DNA of 64,000 nucleotides from Cyclina sinensis (lineage: Eukaryota > Mollusca > Bivalvia > Venerida > Veneridae). A model generated the notes under the pieces. That model was given only the letters and a program-made list of their open reading frames with translations, did not search any database and was not told where the DNA came from. Numbering within the stretch: position 1 is the first letter of the stretch; each line of letters opens with the position of its first letter. Below, in pieces: positions 1 through 10,434 of the stretch. A program made the translations under genes and the position numbers. The stretch is from contig JAAONU010000006.1 in assembly GCA_012932295.1 (NCBI GenBank), positions 27,802,882 through 27,866,881 on the forward strand, read 5' to 3'.

Positions 1-169
1 TTCCTGTGAAAGGTCCCACGTTTTACCGGAATCGACCATTTTTACCGGAATCGACTTTGCATTACCGGAATCGACCTATATTTCTTACATAAACCTTTTT
101 TTTTTTCAAGATATACAACATTGTTTATTAATATGTAATTTAATTAACATCTGAAATAAAATATCAACC

Positions 170-1020
170 AAAGAAATTTGAACTTTCTTCGAGTGGAAAG
201 ATATTGCAAGAGAAAAAAAATCGGCGAGTTGCGGAAAATTTGCGCGTACGGATATACGCCAGAATCGGCCTGTATTTCATAAATAATTTGAATTCAAGTC
301 ATACAAAGTTTTTTTTCATTTTTTTACATCAGATATAAAATATTTACGAAAGGAATTTGAAGTTTCTTCGAGTGGAAAGATGTTGCAATGGGAAAAAAAT
401 CGGCGAGTTGCGGAAATTTGCGCATACGGATATACGCCGGAATCGGCCTGTATTTCATAAATAAATTGAATTTAATTCATACAAAAGTTACTTTTCATTA
501 CTTTACATCAGAAATAACATATTAACCAAAGGAATTTGAAGTATCTTCGAATGGAAAGATTTGACAAGAGAAAGGAAATCGGCGAGTTGCGGAAAATTTG
601 CGCGTACAGATATACGCCAGAATCGGCAGGTATTTCATAAATAATTTGAATTCAAGTCATACAAAGTTATTTTTCATTTCTTTACATCAGATATAAAATA
701 TTTACGAAAGGAATTTGAAGTTTCTTCGAGTGGAAAGATGTTGCAATGGGAAAAAAATCGGCGAGTTGCGGAAATTTGCGCATACGGATATACGCCGGAA
801 TCGGCCTGTATTTCATAAATAAATTGAATTTAATTCATACAAAAGTTACTTTTCATTACTTTACATCAGAAATAACATATTAACCAAAGGAATTTGAAGT
901 ATCTTCGAGTGGAAAGATTTGACAAGAGAAAGGAAATCGGCGAGTTGCGGAAAATTTGCGCATAAGAATATACACCGGAATCGACATGTATTTCATATAT
1001 AACTTGTATTTTATTCATCA
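170..1020 (+). repeat. ~180-bp satellite, forward arm
   Basis: Five units start with a conserved CTTCGAGTGGAAAGAT block near 186, 366, 545, 724 and 903, a spacing of 179-180 bp. Each unit goes on to AATCGGCGAGTTGCGGAAA and GGATATACGCCGGAATCGGC. Units at 366 and 724 are near-identical, as are those at 545 and 903, so the array has a two-unit higher order of about 358 bp. The window edge (1-100) holds a shorter ACCGGAATCGAC repeat. No gene is seen here. Confidence 0.9.
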
Positions 1021-1199
1021 TTTAATACCTCAGTTTGGTGTATGTTGTTTGTAACGGCACTGTTCCGACAAAAAGGTGTGGAATTAACAAATTAAAATAC
1101 CGATAAGCGGCTGCTAATTGTTCCTTATAATCAACGTGATATGACATCTCTATCTCACAAGACTGTCTTTGAAATACCGACGAATGTTTGTTCCAGGTT

Positions 1200-1800
1200 G
1201 ACGCTTAACTGTAGAATACGCCGATATTTTTTCTCTTTCAACATTTTTCCACTCGAAGAAACTTCAAATACCTTTAGTAAATATTTTATTTCAAATTTAA
1301 AGTAAAGAAAAATAACTTTGTATGACTTACATTCAATGTATTTATGAAATACAGGCCGCTTCCGGCGTATATCCCTAGGCGCAATTTTTCCGCAACTCGC
1401 CAACTTTTTTTTCTCTTGCAATATCTTTCCACTCGAAGATACTTCAAATTCCTTTAGTAAATATTTTATTTCAGATGTAGAGTAATGAAAAAAAACTTTG
1501 TATGACTTAATTGCAATTTATTCATAAAATACAAGCTGATTCCGGCGTATATCCGTACGCGCAAATTTTCCGCAACTCGCCGATTTTCTTTCTCTTGCAA
1601 CATCTTTCCACTTGAAGATACTTCAAATTCCTTTGTTTAATATTTTATTTCAGATGAAGAGTAATGAAAAATAACTTTGTATGAATTAAATTCAATTTAT
1701 TTATGAATTACAGGCCGATTCCGGCGTATATCCGTACGCGCAAATTTTCCGCAATTCGCCGATTTTCTTTCACTTGCAACATCTTTCCACTTGAAGACAC
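1200..1800 (-). repeat. ~180-bp satellite, reverse arm
   Basis: This is the same satellite as at 170-1020 but inverted: CTTTCCACTCGAAGA-type blocks occur near 1245, 1427, 1608 and 1787, about 181 bp apart. A roughly 180-bp spacer (1020-1200) without satellite separates the arms, so the whole is an inverted array. Short open frames here run through the satellite and are not genes. Confidence 0.88.
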
Positions 1801-1984
1801 GAGAATAGTCTGCCATTTGATCGAGTTACCATTAGCAACGTATTATTCACGAATGAATAATAACATCGGCACCGGAACGTCTATTGAAAAAATATCGTTG
1901 TCGGATCATCAATCCATCAAAAAAAATCGCGGTCGGGGGTAAAAAAAAACGGTCGGTCGGGTAACCCGAAACAGAAGTATTTTT

Positions 1985-4161
1985 TTTTTAGGCCTGACCT
2001 TAAAATTACCTTGACCGTCAAGGTCAGATGATTGAATTTTGCTTAAATTGTTAAACTTTCTCATTTATTTATAGATTTAATTCAAACTTGGACTAAACAA
2101 CAGTTGTGACAAATCCGACATTATGATTATTTCAAGTTTGACCTTGACCTTTAAATGACCTTGACGGTCAAGGTCAAATCATTGAATTTTGTTAAAACTG
2201 GCCATAATTATGTAATTTATGGTTGGATTTGAATCAGACTTAGACAAAGCAACACTTTTTCGTTTTGATTTCAAAAATGTCATAGCATGACCTATATTTT
2301 TGACCTACTGACCTACTTTCTGGTTTTGAGCTACAGCAATGAAATTTGGACTTTGTGCACAGTTTTTTATTTCGATTTCAAGAATGTCATGGCATGACCT
2401 ATATTTTTTACCTACTGACGTACTTTTTGTTTTTGGAGCTATGGCAATGAAATTTGGACCTTGTATACAGTTTTTCTTCCGATTTCAAAAACGTCAAAGC
2501 ATGACCTATATTTTTGACCTACTGACCTACTTTTTTGTTTTTTAGCTACAGCAATGAAATTTGGACTGTGTGCACAGTTTTTCGTTTCAATTTCAGAAAT
2601 GTCATAGCATGACCTATATTTTTGACCTACTGACCTACTTTTTGTTTTTGGAGCTGTGGCAATGAAATTTGGACCATGTGCACAGTTTTTCCTTTTCGAA
2701 TTCAAAAACGTCATGGCATGACCTGTATTTTTGACCTACTGACCTACTTTTTTGTTTTTTTAGCTACAGCAATGAAATTTGGACCGTGCGCACAGTTTCT
2801 CGTTTCGAATTCAAAAATGTCATGGCATGACCTATATTTTTGACCTACTGACCTACTTTTTGTTTTTGGAGCTATGGCAATGAAATTTGGACCATGTGCA
2901 CAGTTTTTTGTTCCAATTTCAAAAATGTCGTAGCATGACCTATATTTTTGACCTACTGACCTAATTTTTTGTTTTTTAGCTACAGCAATGAAATTTGGAC
3001 CGTGTGCACAGTTTTTCTTTCCGATTTAAAAAATGTCATCGCATGACCTATTTTTTGACCTATTGACCTCCTTTTTGTTTTTGGAGCTATGGCAATGAAA
3101 TTTGGATCATGTACACAGTTTTTTGTTCCAATTTTAAAAACATCATATCATTACCTATATTTTTGACCTACTGACCTACTTTTTTGTTTTTGGAGCTACA
3201 GCAATGAAATTTTGACCATTTGCACAGTTTTTCCTTCCGATTTCAAAAATGTCATCGCATGACCTATATTTTTGACCTACTGACCTACTTTTTGTTTTTG
3301 GGGCTATGGCAATGAAATTTGGACCATGTATACAGTTTTTGTTCAGATTTCAAAAACATCATAGCATGACCTATATTTTTGTCCTACTGACCTACTTTTA
3401 TGTTTTTTAGCTACAGCAATGAAATTTGGACTGTGTGTACAGCTTTTCGTTTGGATTTCAAAAATGTCATCTCATGACCTATATATTCTGACCTACTGAC
3501 CTCCTTTTTGTTTTTGGAGCTATGGCAATGAAATTGCATTGGTCCATTTCTGTGATATGCATCATTACATTCATAAAAATTTCTTTCATCTTTGAACCCA
3601 GGTTAGTGCTTTAGGGCCATTGGCCCTCTTGTTTATTAATACTTGGACAAAACAAGGCTTATGACAAAACCTACATGTTAAATTATTAAAGTATGACCTT
3701 AACCTTTAAATGACCTTTACAGTCAAATTTCTAATTATTGCATTTTGCTAAAATAGCCAAACTTCTGGTTTTATGGACGGATTTGATCTATACAGGGACA
3801 AAACAACACTGAGAATAAAAGAAACGTGTTAAACAATTCAAGCATTACCTTGACCTTTAAATGACCTTGACATTACTTAACTTGGCTATATCTTTGTTGT
3901 TAATGGATGTAGTGTCTTCATGCTTGGACATAACTACTTTTTAGACAATACCTCCAGAGAAGGTTAAACTGAACTTGACCTATCCATTAAGGTCAAATTC
4001 CTGAATGTTGGTAAAATTGGCCATAACTTTGTTATGTATAATTATATTTCCAAATGATGTTTCATTTGAAATCCCTTCACCACAATGTGCTTCCTCTGAT
4101 TTGTTTGCCTTTGGAAATAGAAAAAAGTCGAGCGTGGCCCCCGCTTGTGGTGGCTCTTGTT
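1985..4161 (+). mobile_element. GACCTTGACC tandem element (host of a nested element)
   Basis: Imperfect ~160-190-bp units with ACCTTGACCTTTAAATGACC and a later TTGGACAAAACAA-like block occur at 1985-2265 and resume at 3636-4040. The right end at 4130-4161 is a GC-rich imperfect hairpin (GGCCCCCGC / GTGGTGGC) followed by TCTTGTTT, the same ending as other elements in the window. The left end is not clear. The gap between the two halves is filled by another repeat (2266-3634). Non-autonomous Helitron-like (HINE) identity is inference from the structure. Confidence 0.6.
2266..3634 (+). mobile_element. ~120-bp tandem-repeat element nested in the previous one
   Basis: About eleven units of ~120 bp, each with TTTTTGACCTACTGACCTAC, GCTATGGCAATGAAATTTGG and CATAGCATGACCTATA blocks. 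The right end is the hairpin AGGGCCATTGGCCCT followed directly by CTTGTTT at 3613-3634. GACCTTGACC-type sequence flanks it on both sides, so it appears to have inserted into that older array. Open frames seen on both strands follow the repeat and are not genes. Confidence 0.75.
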
Positions 4162-4164
4162 TAT

Positions 4165-5540
4165 ATATTGGTAAGTATATTTCTTTTCAATTTATATACT
4201 TCTATCTATTTTTTTCTAAGTTTTGGATATACAGAGTGTATTATCTACTTGATATGTGTTATACACCATACAAACACATATACCAAAAGTTTATCAACTG
4301 GACCGAAACGTGCCTGGTACGATTGTCATAGGGGTTCGTCCGGGGATATGCAAATATAATCACATTTCCAGCCAACAATGATACGAAATTAGAATGAGAA
4401 TCAGGGAATATGTTAAGTCTTCAATTTGTTAACATTTTTTTATAGAAGTACCTGATTTTATGCAGAAAACCGTAACCATCAATTTTATCCACTCGCAACA
4501 GTTTTGACAATTATTTTTTTAATATTTAAAATATGAGTTTACAGACCTTTTAAATGATATAAAATATTGAATTATTTGATGAAAAATGACTTTGTAACTG
4601 TAATTACAAAATTACTATGTTTTGCATTTTTTATCAACCGCCATGTTTTTGCCAACCATCAAAAAGTTACCTCGTCGCCTGAATGGAACGATGCTCTAAC
4701 TACCATTTTCAAATTTTCGAGAAAACTCCTTCTAAAGTTTTAGACACTCATATCTCCTTTATTTTTCATCTTATATTGAAAAAAAAATATATGCGAATAA
4801 TCTATTTTTCATGAAGATTTTAAATATGAATATATTTATTTATATTATGTATTGTATTTTAAAATATTTATATATTTGTTTATGGAGATAGAGCTTTTAA
4901 ATAAAATTTTTAATTTATTTGTTAAAGGTATTTTGCTCTATCGGAAGATAGAGCAAATATATTTTACGAAATTGGACATAGAGCTATTTGTTTTAACTGT
5001 ATAGTAGTAAAATTTGTTAAAGTTTTATTTATTAAGGATTGTCTTTCTGTGTGCATGTGCGATACATGCCCATGATATAACTTATTTTATCAAGTAGACC
5101 GGTTTGAAATGTGAGCGAGCTGTATTATTATGATTTCATGATTTGGTTTGATGAAACGTGAAAAAAGACAACCCGAGTTTGAAGGTGTTTGATGTAGAAT
5201 TGATCCAGGTATCTAACCGAACCTATACCAACTGAGTAACTGTTGGTACATGTAGCACAGTAATATCACACGTATCCATGATCTAATACTATTAAATTAT
5301 TGGGTTTGATTTGTTATTAGCTGTTAATATATTTCCAGAAATGCTTGTCCTGTTCCTGGAAAATGCAACCAGTACAAAAACAGTTTTTACAAAATTTCTT
5401 ACTGTTGTGTGAAGTGAAAAATTCAAATGAGTTTAAAATATGGGTCCTAAAATGATATATTCTATTACTTTTGGGTCACTTTAGGCACCTAGTATAGCTA
5501 ACGTTGCTAGTGAATACATTAAAGAACTTCGGGGAAATAA
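4165..5540. other. AT-rich stretch without recognisable features
   Basis: No convincing exon, RNA gene or repeat was seen. There are long A/T runs and a local repeated GGAGATAGAGC / GGAAGATAGAGC motif near 4883-4985. Confidence 0.5.
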
Positions 5541-5544
5541 AAAT

Positions 5545-5775
5545 ACAATGACTTAGAGTTTTATCACTTTTAATGAAAATTTGAACAGTATTTCAGATGT
5601 TTCAGATTCTGAACATTTCAGAAACAAAAACATAACAGATAAACAAGAATGAACAATAATTGTTCATTGTTGTTAAACTGTTAAGATGCTTTTGTTTCTG
5701 AAATGTTCAGAATCTGAAATCTGGTATTAATACTGTTCAAATTCTCATTAAAAATGATAGAACTCTAATTGTGCA
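5545..5775. repeat. Foldback inverted repeat 1
   Basis: Left arm 5550-5650 and right arm 5664-5770 are reverse complements over about 100 bp (for example TTTCAGATTCTGAACATTTC against GAAATGTTCAGAATCTGAAA). The turn is the palindrome AACAATAATTGTT at 5651-5663. No coding sequence is seen. It may be a palindromic MITE. Confidence 0.8.
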
Positions 5776-5992
5776 AACTGTAAAGCTCAAAGTAATGTTA
5801 TATGATAACATGTAAAAACATGATAAAATGTAAAATAAAAATATTGTTAGACCAACAATCGGAATGGGGTACTTTGAAGGACTGCTATGGTATTGTCATT
5901 TTCTCAGTGAATCAATAATTGTTGGTCTCACAATATTTATCTTGTTTTTACATGTTATCATATAACATTCGAGCTTTACAGTTTGCACAATT
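5774..5992. repeat. Foldback inverted repeat 2
   Basis: A second, adjacent inverted repeat: TGCAAACTGTAAAGCTC and GTTATATGATAACATGTAAA on the left are matched in reverse on the right (TTTACATGTTATCATATAAC, GAGCTTTACAGTTTGCA). The arms are about 80 bp around a loop of roughly 50 bp. It abuts the 3' side of the SWIM pseudogene and may have truncated it. Confidence 0.75.
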
Positions 5993-7090
5993 TGTTCATG
6001 TATAAACACTCATCTTGTGGCATGTATTTTAGCATTGATTTCAAGTCTTTCACTTTTTCTGACGATAAAGTAGTGTCATACTTTGTCTGCTTCACGTCTG
6101 GAAGAAGACCTATACCACATGATTTTCGAGTAGTTCTGTTGATGACACTATCAATGAAGTCAGAATCAAATGAAAGCTTGTAAGAAACAATAAATGGTTT
6201 GTTTCTTTCTGACAGAAGACACTTCAGTTTTGAAAAGGGCACTTGTTTAAACAAAAGTTTCACGGCTGATGCTTGAAACTCAAATATATTTTCAGAATAT
6301 GGTCTCTGTATTTGTGAAGGAATGATCTGTAGATAGATACACAATAGGTATAGAAGAATTTCTATTAGCAATAATTCCTGTGGTATGTATCACTTGGTCC
6401 TTGGACAATGCAGTTCTCAGTTTCTTAGCACGAGCATCATACAGGTAACAGTGGACTGGTTCACGCTTTCTTGTTTTTCTGTCCGTGGTTGCCTTGGCAA
6501 ATGAAAGCTTCATAACTGGTTCAGGTTCAATTTTTCCCCTCTTGGGACATGCCACTTTTGTGCTACACTTATTGAAGATAGATCTGCTGGTATCTCATTT
6601 TGTTTTGTACTTTTCCAATGATTTATCATGTACAGTAAAGCTATGATATGATTACAAGCACCTCAAGACCCGAAAAAGAAATTATAAAGTAAAAAACTCA
6701 TTTCAATCAGAAGTACATACCGTCTCAATCTATTTCAAACAAACAATGATATTCAGTTACATAATTCTCATCTAAAAAATAAATATTAACTTACCCTGCT
6801 ATGCAGCTACAGTTTCCACCAGAAATCTTGGAAGCAGATAAATGTATTTTAACTAATAACTCATGAGGCTTTTCATTTTTTCTTTGGCTCCTCCAACATT
6901 TCGACTTCACAATGAATTGTGTTTTAGTTTTACAAGCAAATGCATCATGTATATAACCTTCAGTAAAGAAATTATAGCCTTTAGCTCTGTCTTTTCCATT
7001 TTCTTTTATATAATCTGCAATTTGAACTATTGAAAAATTAGGTAGTCCATTTAGTTTTTTTGACCATGAATACTTGCTATCTGAAGACAT
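5990..7090 (-). pseudogene. Broken SWIM zinc-finger protein gene (5' part)
   Basis: Exon 1 (7090 to about 6795) encodes an ATG-started, lysine-rich N-terminus ending in GNCSCIAG, the first half of a SWIM finger (CxC...CxH). A GTAAGT donor follows. After a ~125-nt intron, the continuation ACNHIIALLYMINHW supplies the second CxH half (about 6660-6615). The splice phases at the best donor and acceptor differ by one base. The frame slips again near the G/A run at about 6535 (next frame carries KIEPEPVMKLSFAKA) and once more around 6300-6370. SWIM fingers bind DNA or protein. In bivalve genomes such proteins often carry a YqaJ-type nuclease domain, which is not seen here. Three frame breaks suggest a pseudogene, or possibly uncorrected sequence errors. 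Confidence 0.7.
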
Positions 7091-7315
7091 AGTTTAACTT
7101 TCATTTTCATTTGAAATTAACACAAAGGTGTGAATAATTAGAGGATAATTGCAGCATGGGAATAGTTTTGTACTGTTATCTGATACTACTATTTGGGCTT
7201 ATCAGTAAATAAATGGGGTCAGGATGTGTATTCCTGTGGATAATTTCTCATCTCTGATTAATGAACTTCATAGTATAATCAAGCTGCAGAAGAGTATGTT
7301 TACCCACAATGACCA

Positions 7316-7324
7316 CGTGACTGG
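7316..7324 (+). other. Left target-site duplication CGTGACTGG
   Basis: The 9-mer directly abuts the left TIR. The same 9-mer abuts the right TIR at 14076-14084; the following base C also matches. Confidence 0.6.
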
Positions 7325-7392
7325 CGGAGTACCTAAAGTACGTAAAGTATACTTTTTGGTGTAAAGAGGCGTAAAGAGACGTAAAGTATTAT

Positions 7393-7672
7393 AAAGGTGG
7401 CGTACAGTATTATGAACTCGGCGTAAAGTATTAAATAGAATGAAGAAATACAGATTAAAGTTTCATTTCATTAGTTATATACATTTTTACTTCAAAAATA
7501 ATTACAAATGGATTTTAAAATGTAAACAAGGTCCAGAATTTCAAATATTTTTCGTAAATAAGTATTATAAACGAGGCGTAAAGTATCATGAACCTGGCGT
7601 AAAGTTTTAAATAGAATGAAGAAATACAGATTAAAGTTTCATTTCATTAGTTATATGCATTTCTACTTAAAT
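7393..7672 (+). repeat. Subterminal GGCGTAAAGTA repeats, left
   Basis: One and a half copies of a ~190-230-bp unit with CGTAAAGTAT, TTTCATTTCATTAGTTATAT and GTAAACAAGGTCCAGAATTT blocks. They are in the same orientation as the copies at 13255-14014. Confidence 0.8.
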
Positions 7673-9229
7673 CAAAGGGCTGCAAGCACTGTGGTATTTT
7701 CTGATCTTTGCCAAGTGATCCTTTGCTCTGAGACGTACTCTGTATATCTATCTTTGTATATCTGTAGGTATTTTCATAACTGTGTAACGTTATCTTGATA
7801 TACTATAATTCATCTTGCAGGACACCAAGTATGTACCTGTTATTTAAGCAGTTTCACCAGAAACCCATGATACCATTAAGGCAATTCCCCCAGAAGATAG
7901 TTAGTCATAATTTTGTTGCTTTTTTAAGAAAAGCAAACACTCTCTGTTCAAGATATCACCCTTCATTTATTCTTTTACAAAGACTTGAGATAACAACTAA
8001 AGTAGTACTTGTATTTCAGGTTTTTAATATAAACAAACAGTAACATTATCATTTTAACAGCCGGCTGCTACAAAGTTTGCTACAGAATAAAATAAAAACA
8101 CTTATAGTTAGTTAAAACAAATAAAAAAACATATTTACAGCACATTTAATTTCTTGTCAGTTAAACAATACAAACTTTTGAGAGCAGCCCTCTGTAGAGC
8201 AATAACCTCTTTACAAGAACAGTATCAATTCTTCTCAAAGAAAGACTTCGAAATAAATTTAAACTCTCTATAGCAATACCTCTCAACAACAACCAAAATC
8301 TTTACCTCCAAATTTTGTTGCTCTGCAATGGCTATAATGAAAGTTATTTGAACACTATTTAACAAAAATTATTCAAACAATAAAATACTAGCGATAATTG
8401 CTGTAAAGTACTTTAAGTCATTCTGTTAAGTAAGGATTGCAACAGTGAAGATTTGGTGAAATTGTTCTAGATCTCTTTTTTTCAGTGCTCTACACTATGT
8501 CATATGCATTCCATCATCTAAAATAACAAGTATTTGGAAAGTACTAGCAAGTGCTTAAAAAACATAATTTATGAGTAGTATAGGAAAGATCTATCCCATA
8601 CCTAAAAAACAAATTCATAAGGCTTACAGAGGAGTTAACCAAATTTGTGAAGAGCCTCAGTAAATGGTTGACTGACAGAAATACTGAAGATCTGAATTAT
8701 TGGTAGATAAACAAAGACTCAAAGATGAAATTTGAAAACACTTAATGTAAGTAATATAAAGGCACACTTGTGGCAGGGCAAATATTGATCCCTGATCAAG
8801 ATCTGAACACACTTGGTGGAAATCATTGATAACATCAATATTTTGTAAGTAAAAATTTCAATGTTTGATCATGCGATCACAAAAACTCCCTTGAACCCAT
8901 TATGACTTTGGGAGCTAAAATGTAAGTAAAATTCAAATAAAGAGTAAAAATATAAAAATACATATCAACATCAGTTATTAATTATTCGAATCCACAGCAG
9001 TGAGGGGCAAGACTCTTGAAGTTGGCGACTTTAACCAGCTGGTCACAGAGGCCCCTAGACCAGGAATAAACATAAGTTAAATATTAACTCTGATTTATTT
9101 CTTGAAGTTGACTGTGAGATATATATGCATCAATTAATTAATGATTTTACAATAATGTTCCTGGAATCACTATTAAGATTCTAAAATGTTAAACATTACA
9201 GTTACATAGTTCTAGATATATCATACTGA
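7673..9229. other. No supported gene
   Basis: AT-rich sequence. A short open frame at 7822-8043 follows a TTGCAG acceptor-like site, but I find no donor, homology or codon pattern that would support an exon. Nothing else is recognised. Confidence 0.4.
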
Positions 9230-9800
9230 TTTTAAGATAGGCTCTAGACAAAAGTTGAACACGAAAAAAATCAAAGTGCAATAACTAGTTTGAAAAACAA
9301 TACAAAAGGCAATAACTCCAAAATTATACAAAAAAGAATGATGATTCTAGGAATATATACATTTCCTTAATGAGATCTATCAATCTATGAAGTTTTAAGT
9401 TGATATCTCTAATACTTCTTCAGTTTTGCTCTGGACAAAAAATAACTTAGAAAACTTATAAGGGTGAATACTCCTAATAATATAAAAGAGAGTTATAGTT
9501 CTTAAACAGTGCACTTCTCCTTAATGAGATCAATCTAGATGTGAAATTTCAAGTTAACTTTTCCAATACTTTTTGAGTTATATCTTGGACAAAAATTAAG
9601 TATAAAAACATCACAAAGGACAATAACTTCAAAAGTGACTTATGATTCTTAAACATTGCACTTCTCCTAAATTGTCTGCCAATCATCTCTGAAGCTTGAA
9701 GCTGATACCTCCAAAACTTTTCGAGTTATGCCTGGACAAAAATTAAGTAGGAAAAAAAATCCAAAATGAAGTTACTCCAAAATTATGTAAAAGAGATATG
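9230..9800 (+). repeat. ~170-bp tandem repeat
   Basis: Three to four diverged units with TCTGGACAAAAATTAAG, AATAACTCCAAAATTAT and TTCTCCTTAATGAGATC blocks near 9240, 9430, 9590 and 9733. Confidence 0.7.
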
Positions 9801-9814
9801 GTTCTTAAAAACAC

Positions 9815-10100
9815 TGCACAGTTCAGAGACATTTCTATAAAATGTATATCTACAGCAAGTAAACAGTATAGAGACATTTCTATTAAACGTAAATCTAGAG
9901 CAAATAAACAGTTTTGAGACATTTCTATTAAACATAAATCTACAGCAAGTAAACAGTTCAAAGACATTTCTATTAAATGTAGTTCTACAGCAAGTAAACA
10001 GTTCAGAGACATTCCTATAAAATGTAAATCTTGGCACCTTAAAAGCCCAGATATGTTCCTATTAAATATAAATCTACAGCAAGTAAATAGCTTACATCAA
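9815..10100 (+). repeat. ~45-bp minisatellite
   Basis: About six units of AGAGACATTTCTATTAAA followed by TAAATCTACAGCAAGTAAAC, starting near 9826, 9870, 9915, 9960 and 10005. The open frames across it on the minus strand are repetitive by-products. Confidence 0.85.
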
Positions 10101-10175
10101 AAAATTCTTTACATCTCTTGTTATCTTTTCAAATTTAACTGTACTGGAGCCTTAAATTGTACAGTTGTTCAATCT

Positions 10176-10434
10176 TCATTCCTTAACAATGCTATGGATT
10201 TCTGTGCCCTTTCTTGATATAATGAGCTTGAAAGGGCCCTCATCACATGCTGATTCCAGGTCAACTGGACCTTCTCCCTTTGCAAGGGCCTGTTGTAGAA
10301 GCTCAGCAGGCACAGTCACTTCTGTGGCATCACTGGATGTGCCCTCACCATCTAAGAACAGTTCAGCATTTCCATCATCTACAGAAATGCCCACAACCTT
10401 TACAATTTGTTGACATTCTGGAGCATCTATTTTC
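10176..10434 (-). CDS. Last coding exon of an unrecognised gene
   Basis: An acceptor (TATTTCAG on the minus strand) is followed by an 85-codon frame that starts KIDAPECQQIV and ends GTEIHSIVKE before TGA. The segment is acidic in the middle (FLDGEGTSSDATEV), then helical (AELLQQALAKGEG), with balanced coding-like composition. I do not recognise the family. The start lies upstream; the exon at 12757-12854 on the same strand is the best candidate, but its phase 2 end does not join this phase 0 exon directly, so at least one more exon is needed if they form one gene. It lies wholly inside the TIR element. Confidence 0.55.

Noticed and set aside
9743..10037. Overlapping minus-strand frames with MSLNCLLAVDL-type repeats
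   Set aside because: By-products of the ~45-bp minisatellite (a multiple of three, so the frame stays open).
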